Shown: in pieces, positions 24,001-36,000 of the stretch
Layout: every line of letters begins with the position of its first letter
How positions within the stretch are numbered: the first letter of the stretch is position 1
Assembly: GCA_028565635.1 (NCBI GenBank)
Contig: JAOXYB010090273.1
Coordinates: forward strand, 1-39,287
Length of the DNA: 39,287 nt
DNA from: Phoronis ovalis
Taxonomy: Eukaryota > Phoronida > Phoronidae
Direction of reading: 5' to 3'
The notes under the pieces: generated by a model
Databases searched by the model: none
What the model was told of the DNA's origin: nothing
Seen by the model: only the letters and a program-made list of their open reading frames with translations
Program-made: the position numbers and the translations under genes

Positions 24001-27000
24001 CTCTTGGATAATGTCGGTTGTACTAATGATCATTATTATCCTGGAATATAGAAATACACAACAAACGAAATATATGTCACTGCCACTGTAGGATAATAAT
24101 TTGGAATCTTTATCTTCAGCTACCACTAAGTGTATATTAATATGCTTTTTAGACATTTCATGCAAATTAGACCTAATAATGGTTTTGTTTATGTTGATGT
24201 CCCCGAATTTAAAATCTCATGCAATTATGTGTCTGAAATTGACTAGAAAATTTGTATTAATTTAATATTTTTGCATGGACATGTTTTTATGCAATTTTGC
24301 TTTTATTAGTGGTATTGTGACCGACTTCCATAACTAAATGATATGATTTACCCTGTGGCTGAACTTCATATATATATTACTCATGGTGTTAAATATAGAT
24401 GTCTGGGTACTGACTAATTAGTGTTTTAGGTTTTAAGCCTATTCATTAGTATTCATTAAACTGTCGAGTACCTTGTGCAGCATAAGTCCTGTTACCATGC
24501 GTACTCGTATAGGACAAACTGTAACAGGTGGAATTTTGAATTTTCCACAACAGTTGCATTAATTACACTAGTGCAGATATAGTATGCACAATTTAGACAA
24601 ACATAAATTTAGCAATAAACCATAACATTGTGGAGAACAATTTTCATGTTTATTTTTAGATCGGTATTTTCGTAGTTTAGGTATGTACACATACAGGATA
24701 CTTAATTTGTTAAGCATATATTTTATACCACTAGGTTGAATGTCATTTAAGTAGGTGTACACTTAATTAAGGTGTCATGAGCTAGGGTCAGCAGGAGTGA
24801 GTTGTACAGAAGTTACTCAATGTACCAGAAATCCTTTCACATGAACAGTAGTTGTTTGTATGTATTGTGAAGTTCACTATCAATAGACTATTGTCTGGAT
24901 TTGGAACACTGCCTGAGGCAGCTTATGAATTATTCTTAACTGACTTTTAATTTAAATGTAAAATCACAATCACATAATACTTTCCAGTTCTTTTTTATTT
25001 ATTTCTTTAAAAAACTACACAGAGAATATTAGTTATAAGTATCACAGAGTTTGTATTGATTTCCTTGAGTCATTGTAGTTCAGCTAAATGTTTTACATAA
25101 TTACAGTTCAATTTAACACCACTCACCAACCAGTAGTTTCAATTTCCCGACATTTTGATCAGCAAAAAGTTGTTTTAAAATTGTGATATCTTAATATCCA
25201 ACTTTCATCAATGATCGTTTCTTGTAGGTGTATGCTTAATTTTACGTTCTGTTGCAAAATTTACGGAGATGTTGATTGATTGATATTACCTGAGTTGACT
25301 GAATTAATATGCATCTAAACTGTACTCATCTTTTTCAGAGTCTGTACAAAGAGGTGTAATAACATTTAATGGTGGTCGAGTGAACGATGGTAGCAATGAT
25401 TATAAGAAGTTATTGGTGGTTGGTGACAAACTGGTGGTGGGAGCAAAGTAAGTTGCTACATGAGTTTGACATAGTTTCTTTGTAGTATGATTGAAAATAC
25501 TTTTAACTTCTTTTATCGGCGGGTGCCTGCATCTTAAAATTTAATTTGTTGAGCTTCCTTGATGTAAACAAACAGCAGCAAATATCTAATTGTACGAATA
25601 AACTTGATTATGTGTGAGTGGCACAAAGTTATGAAATGACTTTCAAAATACTGCCTACCTTCTCTTTTTATCAGTTTATGTATATGTAATTTTATGTAAT
25701 TACATATATAGTGAGTGGTGCTATGTTATGATTTCTGAAAGTCTGACATTCTAAGTATAAGCGTACTGAGAATGTCACAAGCATATTATAATTTTTTCTG
25801 TGTAATGTTTTTTTTTATTGTTGTGTTATAATTTATAACATTATTTCATTTATATTCCAGAAACCATGTATATGAAATCAACCTAGATAATTTAGTAGAA
25901 GAAAAATATATAGAATGGTATCCTTCATCCCTGGATCAGCAGCGTTGTAATGCGTTATACACTGCTTCCATATGCCATAATGATATCCGTGTCCTGGTAA
26001 AAAATGAAAACAATGATTTGCTTATCTGTGGAACGAATGCTTTAAAACCGTCCTGTAGGATCTACAGAGATGAGGTAATGTACTTCGATTTAAAATTGGA
26101 AACGCGTGGTTAAATATAAAGGTTGGAAAAATGTTCTGGCTGTTTCATGTTATCGGAAGTTTTGAAAATGATCCCGAGTGGATATTTGGGTTCATGCCTC
26201 ATGCATGTGATGTTCAAACAACATTGGGTGTTGTGATTGAGTCATATTTCAAATTATTATAAAACCAAAATGTAATTTTTCCATTTTTTTACAATGTATC
26301 TTTCTTTTTATTTAGGACTTCATGCAGTAGTTTAAAAATAACTTTGTTCTACTCATCAAAATGATAAATACACTGCAATGTTCCACTCACCTAACTATTT
26401 CTGGAGATTATCAACAGCAGTGATAATATGTAAAAGTGTACATGTCCTGCTTGTTTTTTAAATTTTACGAAACAGTAATGTACAGCATTAAAGTGGCCAG
26501 GTTCAAAGTCCTGACAATAAAATTATATCATGTTAATATGGAACTGTGCTGCTATGTGCACCTGTAAGCACCAGAAGGCATATTGCAATTTTGGGGCCCA
26601 TTGTCAGAGTCATTGTTAAGTTACTATTCCGCTACTTGTACCTTAGATTTAAATAGTTATGTAATCGTAAGAACTTACAATTTTTCTTTTTAATTATATT
26701 CTTTCTATTCAACATTCTCTTTTACACTTGTTTATGGAAAAAACGTTTTCCATAAAAATATTCTTTAGTCGAAACTGTATTTGTATAGCTGACTGTAAGC
26801 TTGCATTGTACTTTGAAACTGTTAACATAGATATTTTATTGTTGCAGGGAAGTTATTATCAAAAAATCAGTGAACAACAAAATGCTGTTGGTGAATGTCC
26901 AATATCACCGTTGAGTAACTCAACATCAGTTTATGCAAGTATGTACATGTACACAGTCATTTTAGTTTGATTAGTAATACACAGAGTTGTACCTGTACAT

Positions 27001-30000
27001 GGGCAAATCTAATACTAAAGGACTATGTATGGTATTGCGACGTTGTGGTCTCACATAGCACTGATGATCTATGATCCAACATGAGTTTTTAAATAAAGAT
27101 GCATTCATATATCACTGAATAAACAGTAATGCATTACGATTTCAAATGTTCAAGCTTACATAATTAAAGTTGTTGTAATATTTAGTTTCTTATCGCTTCA
27201 GTGTCTTGTAATCTTAACTGAATGTTTTTGCAGGTAATAATAAACTGTACTCTGCTGGAACTGCTGATAGAGACAACAAAGATTTTCTCGTATACCAGAG
27301 GCCAGTAAGGACTAGGCAGTTTGATTCCCAGTTACTTAATGGTTAGTTCCCAAAATATTCCTTCAAGTAAATGCATACATTCCGTACCTAAGTGATAAGG
27401 TGCTGTTCATTCAATGTCTGTAATACTGCGTATAGCTACAGAGATTTTTTGAAGCTTACCTATCTAAGTAGCAAAGGAATAAGTGTTATTTTGAGTGTGT
27501 ATTTTAATATATTTCTGTAAATTTTCATTCATTGTAAACAAGTGTATCATACTCACTTATAGTTTCTTCAATTGTTGTTGTTACATGTTAGTTTCAAAAA
27601 AAATGTGTTACCTGTCAAACAGTGTCACTTATAGAAAATTAACTTGTAAATTTGTTGCCATTTCAGAAGCAAGTTTTGTGTCATCATTTGAAATAGATGA
27701 TAAAGTGTACTTTCTATTCCGCGAGGTGGCCGTAGAGTATATAAATTGTGGTAAAAGAGTATACTCCAGGATAGCTCGTGTTTGTAAGAATGACAAAGGA
27801 GGACCTCCAGAAGTTATGCAAAATGAATTCACATCCTTCTTCAAGACAAGAATGAACTGCTCAATACCAGGGGAATATCCATTTTACTTTGATGAAATTC
27901 GTAAGTAAAATTGAACTACATTTCACTTTTAACGCATACGTATACTCTTTTAAAACACCGACATGTAGACAGCGATCAGATCTCTTCCTTTATGTTGATG
28001 AATACCTTACTTTCTTCTCTGTGTTACTGCCTTAGGTACAAATTATTATTAGGATTCAAATTTAGATTGCTAATACATCACAATTACACTTGTTTGGTAG
28101 AAGTTGAATTACTAATGTGAATGTTACAGTTAACCTTTTAACCTTAGAAGTTAAGTGAATTTATAGAAATAATTAATATTTTTAGAATCTGCAACAGAAG
28201 TGGGACTTGGTAACTACAAGCCATCAGTCAGTGGGGCAAAGGATATCTTCTATGCTGTGTTTACCACCCCACCGTAAGTAACTCTGGTGAATTCCCGTTT
28301 CGTTTAGTGAAACTTAATAAGTCTAATAATATTTCACATTTCTAAGGTGAATAACAAACACGCTGAAAAACTCACAGCTGTGTTCAGGAAATTGCGATAT
28401 TAACCTGTAAGAGTTTTATAAAAATATTAAATAATAAAAGCATATTTACACTTTGAATACTCCTGTAAACTAAAGTCCCACAAAAGTATTAGTTTTCTTA
28501 GTAAACACTTAAATATGATGCATTGCATACACACTGTTCATAAATTGTTTATTCACTCCTTCTTTTGTAATGGTAACGAAAAGTAATATTTGTATAAGGC
28601 AATAGCCAGTAGTAAATAAATATTGGCATTGTTACATGGATACGCACTGTGCAGTCAATCATACCTGTTGAATTTCAAGTTTCAGTTTTAGCTAGGAACT
28701 ATTTTGAAATCAGTAGTACCCTAGTCTAAGGGTGCTGCATTTACAATTCCCAGGGGGAACATGAAAATATTTTTGATAGTAAAATTGACTGTCCAATGAT
28801 TCAAAGTTTAATATAGTTATTTTCAGACTTTCCTCTCCCCCATTGTATTAATCTATTATGGAACAGATATTTTGAATTTGGTTGTTAAAACAACAATTTT
28901 TTAATATAAATGGTCAAAGCATGCAAGTTATTCATAAATACAAAATAATTGAATGATCTTTTTACAGGAATAGTATAAGTGGATCAGCAGTTTGTGCATA
29001 CAAGATGGAAGATGTTAGGGCTGCATTTGCAGATACATTTAAAGATAGAGCGGACAGTGACTCTATGTGGAGGGCCTTGCCTTATGAAGATATACCCCAG
29101 CCTCACCCTGCACAGGTATGTAAATATTACTGCATATAGCTCTGCTGTGTTAATTCAATTAGTTTAAACTGGCGATAGTACTGCATATTTGTCATCTTAC
29201 TCCCTGTGAATCATGTCGGAGACCTGCATTACATAAGAGATCTTTTTTACAAAACTTAACACCACGGTACATATGTTTGATTAAGTGTGACACTACCCAC
29301 AGATAACCTCTTAAACTTATCATGATTTATTGTTTTTACAGTGTTCTGGTAATACCACTGACTTAGCATTTCTAAGAACAAAGTTTATCAGGGGCCATTC
29401 GTTAATGGAAAAAGCTGTACCAGCCTTCGGAGGACGACCAATCGTGGTTCAGTCAAATATCAACTCAAAATTTACGCAGATTGCTGTCGATTTCCAGGTC
29501 CATGCTGCTGATAATAAATACTACGACGTATTATTTATTGGAACAGGTAAAAGTAGTAGTATTTGTGCTTGAAAATACACACACAGTAACAGAATTCATA
29601 AATTGAAATTATGTGTTGCAAGTTTGTTACTGAACAGGTTCTGTTATAGGTTGTGATTAACATGTGAATATAAGGATAAGCTATCAATAAAACTGTTTGT
29701 TGATTTTGTGATAAATGTGCTCATAATTGCATTTGAAGTTTGCTTGAAAATGTAAAACAATAGATTGCTTAAAACTGCTTAAATATACCCTCGGTTGTAT
29801 TTAAGCTTGTCTTTTATGCTTTAAAACTTAATGTATTTGAACATCCAATAGATGATGGTCGAGTGATGAAGGCAATCAACAAAGGCACTGGTGATAACGT
29901 AGAAACTGTCATCATAGAGGATATCAAAGTCTTCGATGTTCCTGTTCCTGTTATCAACCTTAAAGTTCACCGACGGGGAACTCGCACATATGTCATTGCC

Positions 30001-33000
30001 GCCTCATCTAATGATATTAAGCAATTCCCAGCATACAACTGTGCAACATTAAATACATGTAGCAAATGTGTTGCTGCTCAGGATCCATATTGTTCGTGGA
30101 ACTCAAACAGTTGCCAACATAGTAGTGATGGGTATGTTTTATATGATGTGTTATTTATATTCTAAAATGCCTTACCGTGCATTATAGTTATAATGTTGAC
30201 ATAACTCTGTTTAAACATGCATAACCAATAAACTGAGAATGTTGTTAGTATGCTGTATATTGTAACTGTGCGACATCAGATTGTGAAAAACAATGAATGT
30301 TCAATTCTTGAATGTATTTTCAGTGTACAAAAACTTTGTAATGTAGTAAAGTAAATAGTGGATAGGTACCTTTGCTAACCATCTGTTAGTGAGACAACAG
30401 AGCGTTAAAATAGTCTCTTTAATTTCACTGGTTGTTTTCTATTTTCGCCGAATCTCTGACCAACTTTATTCTTTACAATTGTAGATTACAGGATTTGAAT
30501 ACTGGTTATCATGCCCATTGTCCTTTCGAACCTGATCCTGATACAACTTCAGGAGTGCCAGGTAATTTAACTCACCACCACCAGTGGCTGGATGAAACTC
30601 ACACAATTAGTAAAGAATTTAAACCATCCTGGACTGTTTCTTGTACTGCATTCTTTCATGTTGTTGCATTAAACAATGCTCGGGATAAATCTGTCAGCAG
30701 GGCACCATCAACTAAACTGTTTGTACTACATTCTGATCCCAATCCTTTTCAAGTCCTATACGTAGCACACTCCTCGTAGATTTTGTGTAATTATTTTAAT
30801 ACATTGCATTGAGTACAATGTATTTGTTCATGTAGCTCTGCTGAAAGGAATCCATTATTGCTTGAGTGCTTCATGTCAATTATTTCATGCCTTGCTGTAT
30901 TGTGTTAACTTGTAGCTGAGAAGGTTGTATTTTTTGAAACTTTCCATATTGATCTGGCTTACATGTTTCATATGCTTGCTATTATGCATGCCTTTAAAGA
31001 TGGACATGCTATTCTAGATTATTTTACTGGAAGTTGAAAAAGATTTGGTCTTCTCAATAATTTTCCTAGTTGACTGATTACGCTGTACTCTTTTAATGTT
31101 TTGACCAAATAAATTAATCTGTTTATTTCTCTAATAGAGCAACCAGTTACAGGTCAGGCGCCAGTCCCTACTTGTGCGCCGTGTGCGCCTTGTACATGCT
31201 TAGTTGCACCAGAGGCATCACAGGCACCGCCACCAACACCTGGTTAGTCATGTGACACATTTATAATAGTAACGTTAAGAATAGTTTTAACTCTTATGGC
31301 AATCGTATGATTATAATAATATTCACGAATTCATTCATTTTAGCACAAGTTGACAGATAATAACTAAGATTGCAAACGTGTGTGCAGTTTACTTAAAAGT
31401 AAAAACTGAAATGCTTGTTTACAAGTTCAACCGCAGCACTTTGTTGTCACTTTAGTTGCGTCATGTTTACCACCTTTTCAAAGCTACTTTTAATATGCAA
31501 CAGTTATTCTTATTCTTTTTAAGCTGAATATGTGCATGCATGACTGCAATGCATTTCTCTTGATTTATGTTTTTTCTTTCTTTTCTAAATGTTCCTAATT
31601 ATAGTGGTATTTATAGGAATAGTTTTATGCATGTTTTTCTGTCTGACTTATGCTAGGTGCATGTGGTATTCTGTTATTTAAAATCCTAGATATTTTTTAA
31701 AGCTAACACTGTCCAGTTTATACAAATGTCAGATAGATATTTTAAAATGCTGTATGGAATGGTTTAACTACATTGTTCACGATTGGTGATGAATAGTGTT
31801 GTAACAAGTCCCAGACAAATGTTTCAACAAAGTCATGTTTTCTGCGCTTTCATAGATTCCAGAAAGCTTCTGAGAATATTATACTCAACAGTCAAATGAA
31901 ATGAATAACAATTCTCAGTAGCTTATCTAGCAGGCTCTTAATGTCAGCCAGAACTCTCTGAAACTCACCTAACCAGTACTAGAACTAGTTTTAGTGTACT
32001 CACTATCTGCAACTTGCTTCAGTTTCATCTGTGTGGTGCGTATGTCTTAGAAAGGTTTGGTAGAGGTGGTAAACTGCAGTGACTCGTCGAAGTATCACCA
32101 ACGTTGCTGTTACATAGACAGTTTATTTGTAAAAACTTTTCTCTTACACTAACAGGTAATGGTAAAAATGAATTTCAAGTTGGCGCTACTACTGAAAAAA
32201 GTGACAAAAATATTACAGACACAAAACCTGGTAAGGCTTGTTTGTAATTTCATCACAATGGCTCTGTATCGCTAACCATCTTTCTTTTAGTTTGATAGCT
32301 ATAGATTTTCTCTTGATATTTTCCCTGTGTGCTGTAGATTGGCATGTGCAACAGTTCACTTTGTCAGTGAAATGAGAGAAAACTTTCTTTTGCATATCAA
32401 ATATTATTTCCAGTATTTGTAGAAATGCATGTTACAGTTGGTAGACAGGATGAACAACATGTTTAGTCTAACGTCGCTAGCTCTAAACATAAACTAGATA
32501 GTCTCTTTAATAAGTTTGAGCAAACATTTTATATTTTACGTAAATTTTCGATTTTGTAACATTTAGTAACTGGAGCATGTTGTAGTATGTCTGCTATTTT
32601 ATTCTTCATTGTATTTGTTATCTGGTGTTGCGTTCATTCAGTTTAATTTAAACACTGCACTTGGTTTGTCTTGTCAAAGAGAATTTGATTGGCATAAGAT
32701 TCTTGATGAATGAGGAATTTGATTGGCTTGATTCAGATTGGTTGTGGCTCCCCCTTTTGTTCTCTTTTCTGTTCTGGCTTGCTGGCCATTGTGAAGGAAT
32801 ATTAAACAAGTCTTCCTTTAATATTATTATATTGATCACTTAAACTACTTGTTGATTCTTCACATGTGCGCTAATATAATACCTTATAGATGTAATATTA
32901 AATATTTGCTATTAGTTCTTTGTATGTTTCATATTCCCTTTTTGTAAAAACTATACACTTTATACTTTATAAACAATGTTTGACAGTGTAGGTAAAAAAG

Positions 33001-36000
33001 ACGAAACATTTGCTGATATAGACAGCCCTTACCTACGTAGGGGTAACTTGGTGCCCAAGGATCCTATGAGCTGTAAATCCTAGCATAATGCTATGACATT
33101 ACTGTGCAATACTAATGCTTCCTGCAAAATATGTGTTATTCTTTCTTGTACTGATTGTGCTTATTAACCGTTTAGTTAACTTGCTATTACCTGTGATTGA
33201 ATATGTGGGCTGTTTATTGTGCTGATGTGTGAAGATGCCTGCTGTTATTATTGAATTTTTATTTTGCAGACTGTATGTGGATCATAGAGCTTGTACTACT
33301 AATTTATGAATCAGGGCTGTTCCAGTTAAATTATATGGGGAGAGAGCTCTTTTTTCATAACCCACCACAAGTAGATATAAATTACATAAAACTGCAAAGT
33401 AAAAAAGTTGGAAGTGTCTCCCTCCCTCATATTTTTTCTCGAACAACCCTGGGAGAAATCTTTATTTTCTAGATGGAACTAGAGAATGAAAACTGAATCC
33501 ATTGTTACTACAACAGAATATTTTGTGTACTAAAATGTAGCACATAAGCGCAGTTGTCTGTGTTTTGATGAAACAACTTTGTTCCATGTGACTGAAATGG
33601 CATTTTGGTTTTGCCAAAATACGTGTTGTTTAACAAGAAATATTTTTCTTTTTATAGGCAATTTAGGAGCCAGCACATCGGCAAGTTATATCTACTCTGC
33701 AGGAACTATGGCTATAGCTACAGTTGTGTCAATTGTTCTCTCGTTATTTATTGGATTTCTTGTTGGATACAAAGTGAGTGCGTGCAGGAAAGGACAAGAT
33801 CCTGAAGATCCCTACATAGACCGATCGCTTGGTCACAACAAAATGGATACACATTTAAATCACAATGACACATTTGTGAATTCAAATTCTAGTAATAATA
33901 AACCATTAAACATGGTGGTCAATCTAACAAAGCCAAAAAGTAATACAAACTTGTCAAATACAGAGACAAAACCGGTTCAGAAAGTGAAAAAAGTGTACAT
34001 ATAATTAATAAATTGTGATACAAGCTGGAAACCTGGAGATCAAAATTAAAAGTATAAATGACAACCCAGCAACTTTCAGAAAAGACTGGAAAAAATAGAG
34101 TTGTTCAAAATATCCAGTGAAACATATTTGATGTTGAGCGCTTGTTGTATAAAATAATAAGGGAGAGTGCTGCCTATAGACAAATGTAGCAATGTGCTGA
34201 GATTTAAAGACGTATCATAATTTCATTGTCATTAGAGCCTGGAGTGGACAAAGGATGTTGTGTGATAGTGTCCTAAAGGAAACAACCGATCAAGAGTGAG
34301 GGGATAATCAGTCACGCATGCTCATTTCAAGTCCTCCAATGTTGTTCTCAAAGCTTATTATTAAAGTAATACATGAAAGCTTTATTGCAGGTGAGGTCTC
34401 TAGACATTGTGAGGTGTAAGGGGCAGGACCGTAAAAAGGAGAGTTTTTCCACTAGTAGCAGTAGTTCTACGTATAAATAATGCATATGTAAATCTGGCTG
34501 GAACCAATGCAGTATTAACCGAAAAGGACGGCCAATGACATTGAATGAAATTTAGGAAACTGGACATATTTGACAAAAAAAAAAATTGGAAAAAGCTCAT
34601 TTGATGAGCGGAATGATTTCAAAGACATTCCTACATGTGAGATTACCAGTCTTCCATATCGGTATAGTACTGGTGCACTTTCAACCTGGTGTTATGATAT
34701 CCCACCCTGCCATAATTATTTGAGTTTTAAACTAGGATGAATCTGAACCGTTCAGAGTTGTTGATAGTTACCATTGTTGTACATATAGTGCAGTGCTATA
34801 TTGTTATTGCTTGTAGATACTTAATATCTGCTTTTATTTTGTTGTATCCATATTTGGATAATCTTCTGATTGTGAATGTCTTGTGCATTTCAGTGCTCTT
34901 ATTTTTATGAAATTCCTTTGAATTGTACAGATAATTATACTGTCATTACCAGACAGAGCTTTGGGTGAAACATTTAGAATGCTTGTACCATGTTATTATG
35001 CCAGCTAACCGTATTTGTCAGTTTCTTCAAGCATGCATTAATGGTAGTAATGATGAAAAGACACATCTATCTATCTAATATTTTATTACCTATTATTTGT
35101 TGGTATGAATAAGCTTATGTACCTTCTGTTGTTAGCAAACTAATTTTACTGACTGAAGGGCTTTTTTACCCCGCTTGATTTGTGGTCATTAATATTTTGA
35201 TGTGAATTTTATCGAAGGATTCACAGTATATAATTTTAAACCCTGCCTTAGGCTTGTAGAACACCAAATGATATTTTATCTGTAATTTTAGTCGTTTAGC
35301 TTTATATGATTATATGCATATTTGGCACAGAGTTTATTTTTATAAAATTTGCTATTGGTGGACGTTTTGTAACCTGGTGCTAATGCATGCCGATTAACTA
35401 GCACTTTGATACAAACCAGTATCATTTAGGATCATGGCTCAGATATATTACTCCAGGAATATTTTATCTGTATTGGATAAATTTTACGCTAACCAGATGA
35501 TTTTAATTTCTTTTTTTACACCAAAATTTTGCATAACCATTGATGTGATAGTTATACTTCCGTGTACACTTAAAAAACCTGAAGCTGCACTGTTACTAGT
35601 GCTTCCTACTAAAGTCATGTGATTGAACAAAGATCATCAACATATTTCAACTATTTAGGGACAGCCTATTCGCAATTAATAGTAGTGCAGTACGAGTGTT
35701 AAGCCTTTATAATCTTTGTTATGTTAGTACAGTTTGAGGAGAAATTTCATGTTTGGATACGTGGATCAACATCATGTCACCGTTATTCTGTTAACAATGT
35801 TTTGTTATTATAATGTATTGTATACTGTAGGACTACCCTGCATATCTACAGTATGTGGACTTTTTTATCAAGTGTGTACTATAACTACTATAGTATATTA
35901 CCGGTTCTTTCACAACATTAGCACTTTGAAATCGGTGCACCCACATTTTACTGTATGGTCAATTTGTGTTTTAAAAAGCATGAAAATTTTTTACATATCA

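Noticed and set aside
32414-32466. Acceptor-like TTTCCAG followed by a 17-codon phase 1 frame
   Set aside because: Too short, no domain or membrane character, no poly(A) signal. Indistinguishable from chance.
30485-33657. Secreted class 2 semaphorin with an Ig domain after PSI
   Set aside because: No exon between PSI and the membrane span shows the spaced Cys/Trp pattern of an Ig domain.
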